This document shows, piece after piece, positions 23,508-35,994 of a DNA stretch of 62,000 nucleotides. The notes beneath the pieces were generated by a model, which saw only the letters and a program-made list of their open reading frames with translations, made no database searches and was not told where the DNA came from. Every line of letters begins with the position of its first letter. Within the stretch, counting starts at the first letter, position 1. A program made the translations under genes and the position numbers. The DNA comes from Acanthaster planci (lineage: Eukaryota > Echinodermata > Asteroidea > Valvatida > Acanthasteridae), in NCBI RefSeq assembly GCF_001949145.1, contig NW_019091362.1, positions 7,981,380 to 8,043,379 on the forward strand. The letters are read 5' to 3'.

Positions 23508-24903
23508 GCTGATTGTACAGCAAAAATCTGGTCAACCTAGAAAAGTATTCATTGATTCAAGAGTTTATAATCAAGTTAAATACATTACACCTATATAATC
23601 AGTTATAGTTAATTGAAATTAATACAGAACTAATATAACTCTGTTTCACAACTATTTCTTTTTTTCTTCTTTTACTTTTTTCTTTTTTTACTTGGGTTGT
23701 GACAAGAAGTTATGTTCAGTTAGTCACCAGACGTCGATCCCCTAAACTCAGATTTGTTCTTTTCTACTTTATTGCACTACATCTGCATGTTATCAGATGG
23801 AAGAAAAGTATTTGAATATTTGAGTTTATCAGGTATTTGGCACAGATCTACAAACCTACCTCTTTTGTGAAAATTTTGCAATATACTGTTCCAGACAGCC
23901 GAGTGCTTTGTTAGCATAACTCTCACGATGTACAGTATGGGCATCTTGCTGCATTATGAATCCAGTATTTTAACTGGAAACTTTCTTGCCTCATGCCGAG
24001 GTTTTTGCCAAAGATGGCATTATTATTTCACGAATAAAGTTGAGAATTCACATTGACATAAAAAACACAGAAATACCTTTTAAACAAAAGTAATAGAATT
24101 GTATTAGAATGAAGGCATTTGAAGGTGTTCATTGAATTACATATTAATGTATATTTTGCTGAAAATATACAGTGTAACAAGTTTTTTTTCATGGAGGGAG
24201 TGAGTTTTAAACTTTATTAATCAGATTGTGTTTTATAACAAATAGTTTTATTGCGAGGAAATAAATTCTTTGGTCATAATACTGGCATTTTCATCTAAAG
24301 AATTACAAAAGTTGTATTTTATGGATTAACCGTCAATTTCGGTACAGAAAAGTGAAAAACTTAGGGCTTTTTCAACAGTAATCAGGGCCTAGTAAACTAC
24401 CTCTTGCCACTCACAGATTTGTATTGCAAGGCATAATTTTTGTGGAACATGTACTTGTACTGACATATATTTAATTAAAAGGAATTCGCTGTCTTAATCT
24501 TCTCCTTATGTCTTGTTCATGCCTCAGTTTTTGGTTTTGAAAAAAATAAAGTTTTAGGATATGGATGTAAGCTGTCAACTCAAGCCCTTTGTGGAATTTG
24601 TTGTGTCCGCTCCTTCCTCCATGGTTACACTCCCATACCTGCAGTACTAGGCCTGCCATTTTTCGGCCGGCAGTTACCACCAAAGATAGCGCCGCATCTT
24701 TGGTTACCACTGATTAGCAATGCAAAATAGTTCCACATCTTATTATACTTAGAATGGAACAAATGACACATTATATTATTACGCTTGTCCTGTGCGTGCT
24801 CTGAGTCGGTGATTAGTGCCAAACATGCAAATTATAAAGTTTAGAAATGAATGATAAGGATGCCCGCAGATACCAGATGTGCAGTTATGAGTCATGCGTT
24901 TCA

Positions 24904-24911
24904 TCACATGA
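24904..24911. promoter_or_regulatory. MiT/TFE-type E-box candidate upstream of the V-ATPase gene
   Basis: TCACATGA lies about 300 bases before the start codon. In vertebrates MiT/TFE factors bind TCACATGA and TCACGTGA and switch on V-ATPase genes. The same octamer occurs by chance elsewhere in the window (near 6044 and 7260), so support is weak. Confidence 0.25.
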
Positions 24912-25214
24912 TCGTTGTACGTCAACCTCGCATCAACGTGTGTCGGTTATGGAATTGACTGTGGTGGTAATAGCTTACACTGGCTTACGCTGGGGATGAG
25001 TGCTACACTATTGTCTTACTCCTAGACTTCTGCATTGTTATATCGCAATAAATGTCGGATACGCTTCTCAACCTGACTAAACTACAGTCGTCTTGTCCGT
25101 TTGACTGAGAAAGCGTATCTTTGTCAAGTCCTTGTAGTTTTGTAGGCCTATCTCTCTCTTCTTGCCTCAAATTTAGGGCCGTGTTTCCCCCCAATATTTG
25201 TCAGTTGCTTCAAC

Positions 25215-28200
25215 ATGTCACAAAACGATGCTGAAGTTCAAAAACAGGTAAGACCAAAAGATAAAGAGTTCCATTTACTTTTACGGAAGCCGCTTGACCA
25301 TCCATGCGCATGTTGGCCGTGTTGACCATGTTGACATGACCTAGCCCCACTAGTGTGGCACGGACTCTCACTCCCGTTCCATCCGTAGCCACACATCCAT
25401 ATACGCAATTTCATGTCGGCGTACTGAAAATTTTCGGCGCACCCACCTATCATCGTGGGTGCAATTTCTTTTGCACACCGATATGATCCTTGACATGCTT
25501 GACCTTTCCGCTTTCTAAAAACCATTTATTGAATGATTTCACTCACGTTATTACTTTCCAGTCTTTTTGCCTTTATCCATTCAATCTAACGGGATTGCTC
25601 TCACAGTCGAATCGCCGTCTTTAAAATAAGGTCGTTGAACATTACGTCACTTGACCCCTCATCGTCTTGACGGCTGTTCCATGTCAAGACATATCTAATA
25701 CACGGACCGAGCGATAAGACACTACATGTGCCAATGGGCTCTTCCAAAACTTGGGCAGCAGTTTTGAGGACCATGTTCGCCCATAGAGTTACTGCGCCAG
25801 CAAAATCTAAGCACGCGTATTTGAGTGGGAAGAGGCGGCAACAAGTTTAAATGTCATTTATGTGTCGAGTGAAAACAGTTGAATTTTGACAGATGGTGAT
25901 TCTTTTTGAATTTTTGAGAACTATTATCACTTTACCATATGTAATGTCGTGGAGCATCAGTATTGTATGACTGATCAAGTCCAAAATTCGAAGAAGAGGA
26001 ATACTAGGGCCTAACACTCCACTCAGTAAAGCTAGGGTACACAACAACCACAGAAACCCTGTTCATGCCCTGCTTAACGTCATGTAGAGCCTACAGCAAA
26101 AAAGGCTTTTTTCTGTGGGGTTCATGGGAGCGGGAAAGACGTCGACCCCACAGTTCTGGGGGTAAGTCTGAGTAACGTGGACTCTACAAATCCCCTCTTT
26201 TTAGTATTTGGGGATGGTAGAGTCCATGTACCTTCCAACTTTTGCTTCCATTAACTCATTTCACTCAAAAAGTGTCATACTCCAAATCAAAGTCCTTCGA
26301 ATTCACCTCCAAAACCGTCCTCAAACTGTCTAATGTGCCCAGCTAGGGGTTAAGTGAAAATCAGAGATTTCAATAATGATTGTAAGGTTTACTTGCATAT
26401 ATGCAAGTAAACCTTACAATCATTATTATTCCTATATATAGGAAGAGAAGAGAAATTTCCGCGTCAAATCAGAAATGCTCTTGACATTAAGCTCTAAGTC
26501 ACCATCTTCTTCATATAGCGATTTAAACAGTACGTTAATTGTCCTGGAGATGACATCACGGTGCACCGGCCCAGTGGGCGATTCACAAAAAGCATGCTGT
26601 GTCGGCACACGTGTGCTGATGAGTGATTCCCGAATGTCACAACGTTAATAGGTACATGTACATGTAGCTGTGTACCACATCGAAACTGTACACAGGACAT
26701 TGCGGCGAGGAATCAGTTTTTAATCCTTTGATATGTGCAGGTCTGTCATTTTCCATTCATTTTGTGCTTGGATTCAGATTCATCACATGATGGCCTTTAT
26801 TGACCAGGAGGCCAGAGAAAAAGCTGAAGAAATTGAGGCCAAGGTGGGTGAAAATCGTCTGGTATTTTTCACATCCTGTCACGAAAGTGTCATATATACA
26901 ACAACTAAGTTCCCACTTTGCACAGTATTATTGGCCACCTTTCACTGATGATATCAGTTTTGCTTAAACTTTGAACTAGGGCCATGATTTTGCACATGCT
27001 GTATCCCTGATATGTACAGGTAGTACGTACAGAAGTTTTAGTCTCTACCGTTTGGCATCTTGATGGAGAATACCCACAAGAATTTTTACATTACTAATCT
27101 CTGATGATTGTGGGAATTAAAGAAAATGTGGCATTACATACGGGACACAAGGGGACCTTTTCATGGATTTACCAACTTATGAATTGTAAGAGTTTCCATT
27201 TTCAAGTTGTTTGGGTTGGATATTCAATAGTAATTTGTGTAATGGTTGGTGTGGTTTGAAATGGCATATTACTGTAGGTAGATGAAGATCTAGTATTGGA
27301 TGGCACTGTAGTGAAATGGGGCTGCAGTGTCACAGCCAGCAGGGCTGACCCCAAAGTTGATTGGGATGAATGTACGAGTTGACCAGGCAACGATTCAGTC
27401 AATCGGAGAAAATCTTGATTTGTTGCATCACAGACAAGTTTATTCAGCAATCAAGGCGAAATCAAGGTGGAATGATAGAAACCACAGCCATGAAGCAGAA
27501 TTATGATGAGTAGGTTGAGGTAACTCCAAGGAGAAACACCTCACAAAGATCCCAACGAACAATCCAAACCCAAAATATCCCCAGTTGCAGGGACCTGATG
27601 ACTCCTACTGCATGTATATGTACATTCTGCCTGTGATAGAGAAAAATAAGGAAACCCCATAATTATTGGAAAAGGTGTGTGCACACAGCAAAGATGACCA
27701 TCGTACCCTGTACAGATATCGTGCGCACATATGCTGTCCATATGTACATGTGCAATACAGCAAGGTATGTGCACACAGCGGTGTCTGTGACAATGCCACA
27801 CCATCAGATTTCCCAAAGTTTCTGTAAAAGTATACATGTACAACTCTCCCGAAGAGTTACACGCAAAATAAAATGGAAATCACTCACCACAGGATCTGGA
27901 GACAAGCCCCAATAAGGACACCGTACATTTCAGACAGTTGTGTGCCGACAAACTGGCCACAAACACAGCGAAATCGACGTCAAGTGGTGCTGGGAAAATG
28001 GCGAAGTACCAAGCGCACGAAACATTGTGCCCCTTCCGTGTGTGCACACTAAACTAATTTACATGTGAACGTGGGGTCAGGTTTCATGCAAATGAGGTCA
28101 AGTTAAATATAAATCTGTATCCAGGAGACAAAGCCAACCAAAAGAAAATTGCTATCCCCACGGAACTGTTACGATTACCATGTCAGATCATAAGAGTTGT

Positions 28201-31200
28201 AACCCACAGATTGAATCTTCAAAACTCCATCTTTGACTTAGGTGGAAGTTCAAGGAAGAAAATCATTTTGTTAGTTTAATGTTGTTGCCAAAAAGGACCC
28301 CAAAACCATTAAATTGTTTGATTTTTAAACAATTGAACATTTGATTTTTGTTCTTCAGGCAGAGGAAGAATTTCAGATAGAGAAAGGAAGACTTGTCCAG
28401 CAACAACGTCTAAAAATCATGGACTACTATGAACGCAAGGAGAAAAACTTGGAGTTACAGAAAAAGATGTCAGTTGAAATATTAATTGGCAGAAGATAAT
28501 TCATGTACATGAACCAGATAGTTACTTCATCATTAGGCAAGATTTTGCTATAGCCATTTTCATGTGGGAATTCCCAAGAGGCATGCGCGACTGTCATCTT
28601 TTATTTGTATACTTTAGTCAGTGTAATTGTAGTATTTGCATGGAAGCTTCTCCAGTCCTCAAATGGGCAGCACTGGGAATTTAAGCACTTCCACAGCTAT
28701 TGTTCACTTTGCAAGAATGACATTTTAATATTCGGATCAGTGTCCATTTCCACCTTTTCATGAAACTCCTTTATAACCCATGTGCGTAGTTTTTTAAATG
28801 TTGACCCATTTTGATATTTGACTCATTGATTCATTTATGGTGTACTGATGAGATAATAGACCTCCATACTGATGACACCACACTATGTTTACACGTGTGC
28901 TTCCCTGTGGCACTCACTGGACTGTGGGCCCCACTGGCTCCATAGGAAGGTGCATATATAAATAAAAGTGTAATGTCATCCGTACATAGGCCTAATGTGT
29001 AGGTAAGATGTGTCTTTTTTTGCTAAAGTGACATAGATTTACCTTAAGGATATAAAAAGTGCCAGCACTTCAGTTTATACATTCCTACATGTGCACATTA
29101 TCCTCTTGTTGGTGCATTTCCTTTGACAGCCAGCAGTCTAACATGCTGAACCAGGCCCGGCTCAAAGTCCTCAAGTGTCGTGAAGATCACATCTTGGCAC
29201 TCCTAGAGGAAGCCCGTCAGCGCCTGGGGGAAGTGGTCAAGGACCGCGACAGGTACGGCAAGATCCTGAAGGGTCTGCTTGGACAGGGACTCTACCAGCT
29301 GATGGAGAAGAAGATGACTGTGCGCTGTAAAGAAGGCGACCTGCAGCTTGTCAAGGTATTGAAAGAATCCTTGGTTTAATGTTAAGAACTGTTCAAGCCC
29401 TGGGCCGATTTGCAGAGTTAATTCAGGCATTCTGGATGAATTAACTCTCATTCTTAACAATCAGTTTCAGTTCATTTTTTAGGAAGCATGTTAAACATAA
29501 TCTCACTGTCTATGCTAATTAATCAATATTTCGTATTCCAACAGAACAGTTCACGCATGGAAAAATCTTAGTAGATCATAGTTTAAAGACATTTATAGAC
29601 CGTCATAACTAAAATGCGAGGGTTGCTACATGAATGACATTGGCCCCATAATCCTTTGCTGTAGTGTGTTTGGAAATCACACCTTTGGGCAGTAGGTGAG
29701 TAGGGTTGCATTGATGTAGGTACGTAGATAGTGTTGAAATTACATAGAATGCCAAGAAAGGTCAGAATTATATAAGAAAACCTTTGGAAACTACACTTCG
29801 CATTAATAGGGAGACATTCCTTGAATGGTCATACTGGGGGGAAGCACACATTTAGCTCAGCTTCTTCGTTGCGTGTCTCCCTGCCAGTGAATGGCTCAGA
29901 CTTATAAATGTAGACAGTAATGATGACCCTAACGTTACCAGTGCCATTAACTTGTGTGCACATAACGTTTGTTAGTTGGCAGGTAGGTTTTAAACCGTTA
30001 CCCCTTTAGGGTGTGTGAAAAATTGTATTGAAACTGATGAATCCGGAACTGTTAGGGTTAAGAACTTTGTGGATACGAGACTGTAGAGCCCACTTGGTAT
30101 TTCTTTAAAGGGGCATTATTGGATGAGTGCTTGTGTAGAATTGAGGTGTATGTTGGTGGATTAGATAAGTGTCCTGTTTTATATGCAATAAAGCTTTTGA
30201 GGAATGTGGAATAATGTTAATCCATTGTTCAAATTCCCTGATGTGGTATTTTTCACGATTCTTGCTCTCATCTTCAGGAGCAGATGAAGGCCGCTCTGGC
30301 CGACTACAAGAAGGAAACGAATAAGGACTGTGAAGTCATCTTTGACACAACAAATTTCCTGGGTGCTGACGTGTAAGCTGATATTTTCCTTTGTTTCAGT
30401 TTTGTGATATAACTGGACACATTATCAGACCAATCGCTAACTGTGTAACCTCCATCAGGTTTATTCTAGGCATTGTGCTAAATGCAGCAAAATCCCACTG
30501 ATCTGAAAGGAGAACCGTTCAGAAATGCAACAAAATGCAACTGTGGATTTTGTTGTGCTGTGCAGTTTCTACTGTGCAGTGTAATCTACCACATTTGCCG
30601 ACTGCTAAATCTCTCACCAATGTGAAGTTTGTGTAATTGAGCAGAGTAACGGTTGCATTTATTTCTATTCTCAGAGATCTAAAGTTTAGCAATAGCATGG
30701 AGATCCCATTCGGTTTATAAAAGACTTGAATGTAGCGCAGGATCCATTTATGAAGCTACCAGTACTAAGCTGAAAACGAACTTAGTAAATTTGCTTACCC
30801 TCTTAACTAGATGATTTGATACTGTTTAATATTGGCTATTTCACGGTGAATATCCTGTGATGTCAGAGAATATACATGTACCTAATACATGTTGAAATGT
30901 TGTGACCGGTTACTGTTAAGCAACAGAGGCATCAAACTTATTTCATTTTGTTTTTCAGCACTGGTGGTATTGAGATGTTTACAGACAACAGCAAAATCAA
31001 AGTCACCAATACTTTAGAGAGTCGGTTAGACCTTATGAGCCGTCAGGTAAGACGTGACATTTTCACTCCGTCCTTGTCAATTGTGTGTACATGTGTGTGT
31101 GGGGGAATTCGCTGAATTTTGTTGTTGCCTTTTTCAGCGATGTCATTTGAGCTCTTTCCTACACACAAGAAGCTAGTTTAAAAGACCCTTGTTGTTGCAT

Positions 31201-31325
31201 CTATACATGCATATTAGTTGTGATAAAATAGAATGTATCTGTAACTATTTTCTAATGTTTAGATGCTACCCGAGATGAGGAAGACATTGTTTGGAGCCAA
31301 CCAAAACCGGAAATTTGAGGACTAA
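25215..31325 (+). CDS. ATP6V1E1: V-type proton ATPase subunit E, complete
   Basis: Seven coding exons: 25215-25247, 26778-26843, 28359-28468, 29130-29355, 30278-30372, 30959-31046, 31263-31325. They join in frame to 226 residues, the same length as human ATP6V1E1. Subunit E is part of the peripheral stalk (with G) that holds the ATP-hydrolysing V1 head to the membrane sector of the pump on lysosomes, endosomes and the plasma membrane. The N-terminal half is a long charged helix ([20 protein letters not shown], then [20 protein letters not shown]). The C-terminal globular part holds [33 protein letters not shown] and NTLESRLDL, and the end is [12 protein letters not shown]. All introns are GT-AG; the junction 28468/29130 rebuilds KKIQQSNML. 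It converges with the carrier gene on the other strand. E1 and E2 paralogues cannot be told apart here; invertebrates usually have one gene. Confidence 0.96.
25341..25492. mobile_element. Foldback family A, truncated copy 2 (V-ATPase intron 1)
   Basis: It starts with the same 20 bases as the copy at 4661 (CTAGCCCCACTAGTGTGGCA), follows one arm and the spacer including the GGTGGGTGCGCC/GGCGCACCCACC block, then stops. The second arm is missing. Several substitutions show it is diverged from copy 1. Confidence 0.75.
26372..26427. repeat. Perfect 56-bp palindrome without spacer (V-ATPase intron 1)
   Basis: The 28 bases from 26372 (AATAATGATTGTAAGGTTTA, then CTTGCATA) are followed directly by their exact reverse complement up to 26427. 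There is no loop and no mismatch. It is followed by a small ATATATA palindrome. See the findings. Confidence 0.95.
27541..28100. other. CpG-containing segment in V-ATPase intron 2, function unknown
   Basis: This part of the intron is richer in CpG than its surroundings and holds two copies of GTGTGCACACAGC-like sequence (near 27675 and 27765). On the minus strand a good donor (CCTGTG then GTGAGT, near 27885-27895) follows about 150 bases with a cluster of CpGs. That could be the first exon of an antisense transcript, but no coding frame supports it. Confidence 0.2.
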
Positions 31326-31576
31326 ATGGAAGTGGGGTATCATCCCACACAAATCTTCTGTCACATTGTTTGTAGTTACCCTAACCTAGAAATACATCTC
31401 CTTTGTAAAAAGAGTAATATATTTTATCTTCGGTGTTGGTATCTAGAAATTCGTGCTCTGTGTACCAAATCTATTTCTTCTCTCGTAGTGGATGAGCTAA
31501 AATATATTAGTTTTATTGTCACTTATTGGGGCAGAATTTTAAAGCTACATTGACAGCAATTAAATCTAGAATTGGA

Positions 31577-31582
31577 AATAAA
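31577..31582 (+). terminator. Candidate polyadenylation signal of the V-ATPase gene
   Basis: AATAAA lies 252 bases after the stop codon. Another AATAAA follows near 31732. Confidence 0.5.
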
Positions 31583-31599
31583 TGGAGGAAATCAAAGAA

Positions 31600-34500
31600 T
31601 TAGGTTTTTTTGGGGGGGGGAGCAGGAGGGGGCATTTCGTAAAAATTCACATTTTCCTTGTTTATGAATTTCTGACCAAGTGTGGCCAAGATACCAGTAT
31701 TGATTTTAAGTTTTTAAGACATTTGAACGTACAATAAATTCAGGACATAGGGAAGACAAGACCTCATGATGCAAACAGTTTTATTTGTTCAGTTTGCTGC
31801 AGTACTAACTTTAATGTTAAAGGAATGTCCAAAAGGTTGAAGTGCTGGTGATTGGTTTGTAGAGCACTCTAAATGGAACCCTGAAGAAAAATTCTTCTAG
31901 AGTGTTTGTTGCCAGGCTTTTCCCAGTGGAGCCATTTTTTTTTTTTTTCCAGTGGAAAGTTTGTTATAGGTAGAACACGCATTTAAGTTGTGAGTGCTTC
32001 CTAAAAGTGAATAGTAGAGTCCAGAGTTGAGGTTTAGAATCCGTGGTGAATGATTTCTTAAGTTCGTCAAACCAGCATGCAGAATTGTACCACCCCAAGT
32101 TTTGCAATCTCTCAAATGTTGATTTTGTCCATGAGTTGTGTGAGTTAATGCCACATTCCAAGCACAGAGTGGCAATTGGTTGGAATTATGAGGTCTGTGT
32201 TGAGATGTATAATCTTTTTTGGTAAGGCAATATTGATAACATGACCATATATGTACATTTAATTAAATTTATGTAACGTGCATTCTCACTGGCATTTGGC
32301 TCATGCTATGGTATATGAAACCACAGCTTTCTGTATGATCGCAAGTAGTCTGGTCCCTACCAAAGCAGAACTGTTGTACAGCCATACTTTGCTACGGTAG
32401 AAATACATTTAACACATCCATGGGAAATGCTTGAAGTGGCTTCCATGAGCACAGGTTATTTTCAATTCAGACATGGCCTACTCTTGTAAGTGAGAATGAT
32501 GGAAGAGGGCCCTCTTGTGGTCTGAGCATGACAACTTGCTTTTAACGGTGAGAATTAAACACGTGTGTATCAGATAACTGAGATGGATTTTGTTCTAATC
32601 CCTGCATAATGAATTATCCATTTTTAAAAATTTATTTACAAATCACACCGACAAAGGATTTAAACACTCGTACTGATTTCTGTTTGTACTGTTACATAAA
32701 CTTTATTTGCCATACAATATATATTTTTTATTGACATGCATATACAGTACTTTTCAGTTCACACTACTTTTGCATCAGATGCAAGGTACTATTTGGACAG
32801 TTTACATTATGTATTTAAGGAGGATCAAAGTATTCACGATGCTGCTACATGTCAGTGATAAATGCATCCAATGCTGAATGCACCTTGACAATGGCGCCAC
32901 GCACCTGATTTTAAAAGATTTTGGGGCATAAATTTCTATTCACCAGTCATCCAGTATACCTCTCAAAGTAAACTAAGGAGAGGGCTTGCGATGCCACCAC
33001 GTGGATCTCTTTGGAAGAGGCGTGGTTCTGATAAGAATCGGTGAGTGTATACTTGACGTTTCGACCAGTGAACTCCACTCCTGAGGACAGGCAGAGCACA
33101 CTGATCGAAACAAGTACACACACCGGTTCTTCGTACCTCTTCCAAAAGAACTCTATCCCACATTGTGTCACTGCAAGCCCTCTCCTTAGTCTATTTTCCA
33201 CCATGCAAAGCTTCAAGTCTTATTTTCTCAAGGTCGTTTACAATTAACATTCTCAACCACACATGTACTGATAAATGCATATATACTGCTTTACAAGGAG
33301 AAAAAAAACAACAAACACTGTTCAATAATCAACATGTGGAACAGCCAACTCATAATAAACGGGAGGATTAGGAAAATGGCCATAATCTCAGGGAACTGAT
33401 GGGGCTAGAAAACACTTGACACCTCTAAAACACAACATCTAAAACCTCTTGAAACTTGCAGGAAACACAACATTACTACATTTGTGTAATGTTTTATAAT
33501 GAGTCAAAATTGAATCAAATCCTACTACAATTTTGTCATTGGTGAAATAAATTATCAGCAAATCAAATAGAATTTTCCGAAATAATCTCTTTTTACAATA
33601 TAAACATTATGTACATGACATGACTTTGTCCTCTTGGTTTGTCAATATATGGACAGTTACACCACTTGTAGTACTGGCAAATATTCCGGTGATATGTAAA
33701 CTGCTATCTTGTTTCAAAACAAATTATTTTTGTTCCTTAATATGTAATGCCACTTTAAAAGTTTTATTACTGATCTCCCAAAAGCACAACACAGCAATGA
33801 TGAAAAAGCAGCTGCCAAACCAGTGGATCACAAAGAAAAACAAAAAAAACAAAGACATTTTACAACACTAAGGTTTATAACGTGTAGGTAGGAGATGATT
33901 TTGGTATTGCATACTTCATTGGGAAAATTAACCCCGAGTTGGTTTATATTTTTTAAGTGCCAAAAAACGATAAATTTCTTGGTTTGTTTTTTTTCCCTCT
34001 CTTTAATGCAATAGTTCTGTGGAAGATGGAAAACAAATGGAAGCATTGGTATTTAACATACAGTGAAAAATTCTAACCAAAAGGACCAAATACATGTCTG
34101 ATCTGTGCATATGGTTACATATCATTACATATTTCACTAACGTGCATTTTTCCTACCAATCCATAATTCCACAGTGCATAATTTACCTTGGGGCTGCAAC
34201 ACAGGTGTGATTCATAGCTCAACTCAAAAACTACGCTTTGGGATGCAAGTAATGGCAGCATGTGAATGCACTGTGAAACCCTCACAGGTCTACAGAAATT
34301 ATTCGGATGACAGCCCGCTGTGAAACAATGCACATATTATGTGTTATCAGCAGTAGCTTTCTCCTGGAGTTAAGTTGAGGCTAACAATTTCGCGGTTGGC
34401 TAAGAAGAGTACGTCTCCTAATTCTATTCACTGCATTACAAGCCCTGAAAAGTGCACAATTTGGACTTGTCCCAGAAGTCCCTCCAACGTCACAAATAAC

Positions 34501-35994
34501 ATGTTACGAAAATGAGCCACTCCTCTAAATAAAAATCCACATTTGGTACGTACAGGTAGCAAATTTTACGCATCTTTGGTGGTATTACATGCAATATGCA
34601 TATCTTAGATGATTCACATTACTCTAGATGTTAGCACCATGAGTTAATAGACATCAAAGCACCTGAAAATTGGGAGATAACTACATTTTTACAGGTACGG
34701 GAAATACTGTCGATGGCACACAGGGGATACCTTACAATATGCATCTTCTACTTGTGCATGGATGTTACTGTGCTGGTTGTGGTAGTGTAGTCTCGTGAAA
34801 AGTCTGAAATTGAATAGCTTGTTGCAAATATCCTGTCGGCGCTAACCCTCCTTTTAATATAAGAACAACTTACATTGGCTTGTGTAGTCTGGAATGAAGG
34901 TCACAGAGTTTGGCGCAGGTCCACAGAGAATGCAAAGCTTTGTTCATGCCACATTTTGGATTTTGAAATATGACATGAGGGAGCCGTTTAAATTTATCAA
35001 GACTGCAAAGTCTTAAACAGTCCAATCCTGGAGATGTCATTACTGCGGTGGACCTACACTGACATGAATGTTCTAGAACTTAACATGCAAGCATTTTTGG
35101 ACAGTCACAGCACCTTCAAGTTACTGGCCATAATGGTGAATGTACACATAGCTTCAGCATATGAACTTAATACCACGGCAGTACTGGTCTCTAATTCTGG
35201 TCGATGGAATACTGTCGGAAATGAGCTCTGACAGACGGGACCACTAATGACCTCCCAACTGCATGTCTGACAGTTAAAAGTGAAAATCTCTTTGCACCCC
35301 TATAATCTTTTGCTCTCATGCAGCCCCCGAAATCTTATATAAGAAACTTCAGTTTGCAACGCCTGAAAGATATCGTCAGCTGCCGCAGAACTGTACACCA
35401 AATGACCTATATATATAAATATATACTTACATGTATAACAAATTATTGCTTAGTTCTGTGGTTATTACTTGACACATGTATTAATTGGTTACAGTTCTGA
35501 AAGATAACGGTATAGTTCTTGAACTTACATGATCTTGCTGTATGTAATACAGTAAGGAAAAAAAAAAATGCATTTCGTTCGCAAGGTTTGAAAACATTGT
35601 TATACTCACACCACATTCATTTCTTCAGCACTGTACACTGTTAACCACAATGTAGCATTTTTGTTTGGAATAAAACAATGGTTTTAGTTCTCTACAGTAG
35701 GGATATTATTCCCTATCGTATTTTGTAAAGCACCATCAGAATGTTGTCATGGAAAACAACCAAACACAACAGCTGCAAAAGGGAAACTCAACGTATTTGC
35801 TGCGGGTTGTACACATGCAGCGTAACTTTGGCAATCTTCTTCAAACTCACTACAATCACCCACTTCCACAAATGAGTGACCATCAGCGACTATCAATGAA
35901 AACCTACAACCACACACTTTCGGGGATCCCTCCCCTCCAAAATAAATATATAGTGGAAAATGGTCTACAAGAGATTTGTGTCCGAGTGAGCCCC
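31600..35994. other. Convergent intergenic region and long 3' UTR of the carrier gene
   Basis: This region lies between two converging genes. Minus-strand AATAAA signals at 33768-33763 and near 32706-32701 are candidate ends for the carrier transcript, which would imply a 3' UTR of 2.2 to 3.3 kb. Apart from the foldback at 32965-33197, a G-run near 31612 and scattered AT-rich tracts, no gene or element is recognised. Confidence 0.45.
32965..33197. mobile_element. Foldback element with about 100-bp arms
   Basis: The left arm from 32965 (AAAGTAAACTAAGGAGAGGG) reads as the imperfect reverse complement of the right arm ending at 33197. Shared blocks are ACTAAGGAGAGGGCTTGC, TTTGGAAGAGG and CGTTTCGACCAGTG-like. 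About 30 bases separate the arms. Arms differ by about one base in six, so it is older than the foldback at 4661. No coding potential. Confidence 0.7.

Larger units (their letters stand above)
23313..25214. other. Intergenic region between the MATE and V-ATPase genes
   Basis: It begins with the MATE 3' UTR; the first good polyadenylation signal is AATAAA at 23502-23507, with others near 24030 and 24258. A small hairpin (ACCAAAGAT, 24679-24687, with its complement at 24696-24704) lies in the middle. The last 300 or so bases should contain the subunit E promoter; no TATA box is evident. The 5' UTR joins the ATG at 25215. Confidence 0.5.

Noticed and set aside
29928-30060. ACCCTAAC ... GTTAGGGTTAA as a possible third TTAA-flanked element
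   Set aside because: Only seven bases are inverted, the left TTAA is missing and the interior does not match either TTAA family.
33070-33125. Hammerhead-like CTGAGGA...CGAAAC words at the centre of the foldback
   Set aside because: The intervening bases do not form a convincing stem II by eye and the cleavage-site stem is not evident, so it is not listed as a ribozyme.
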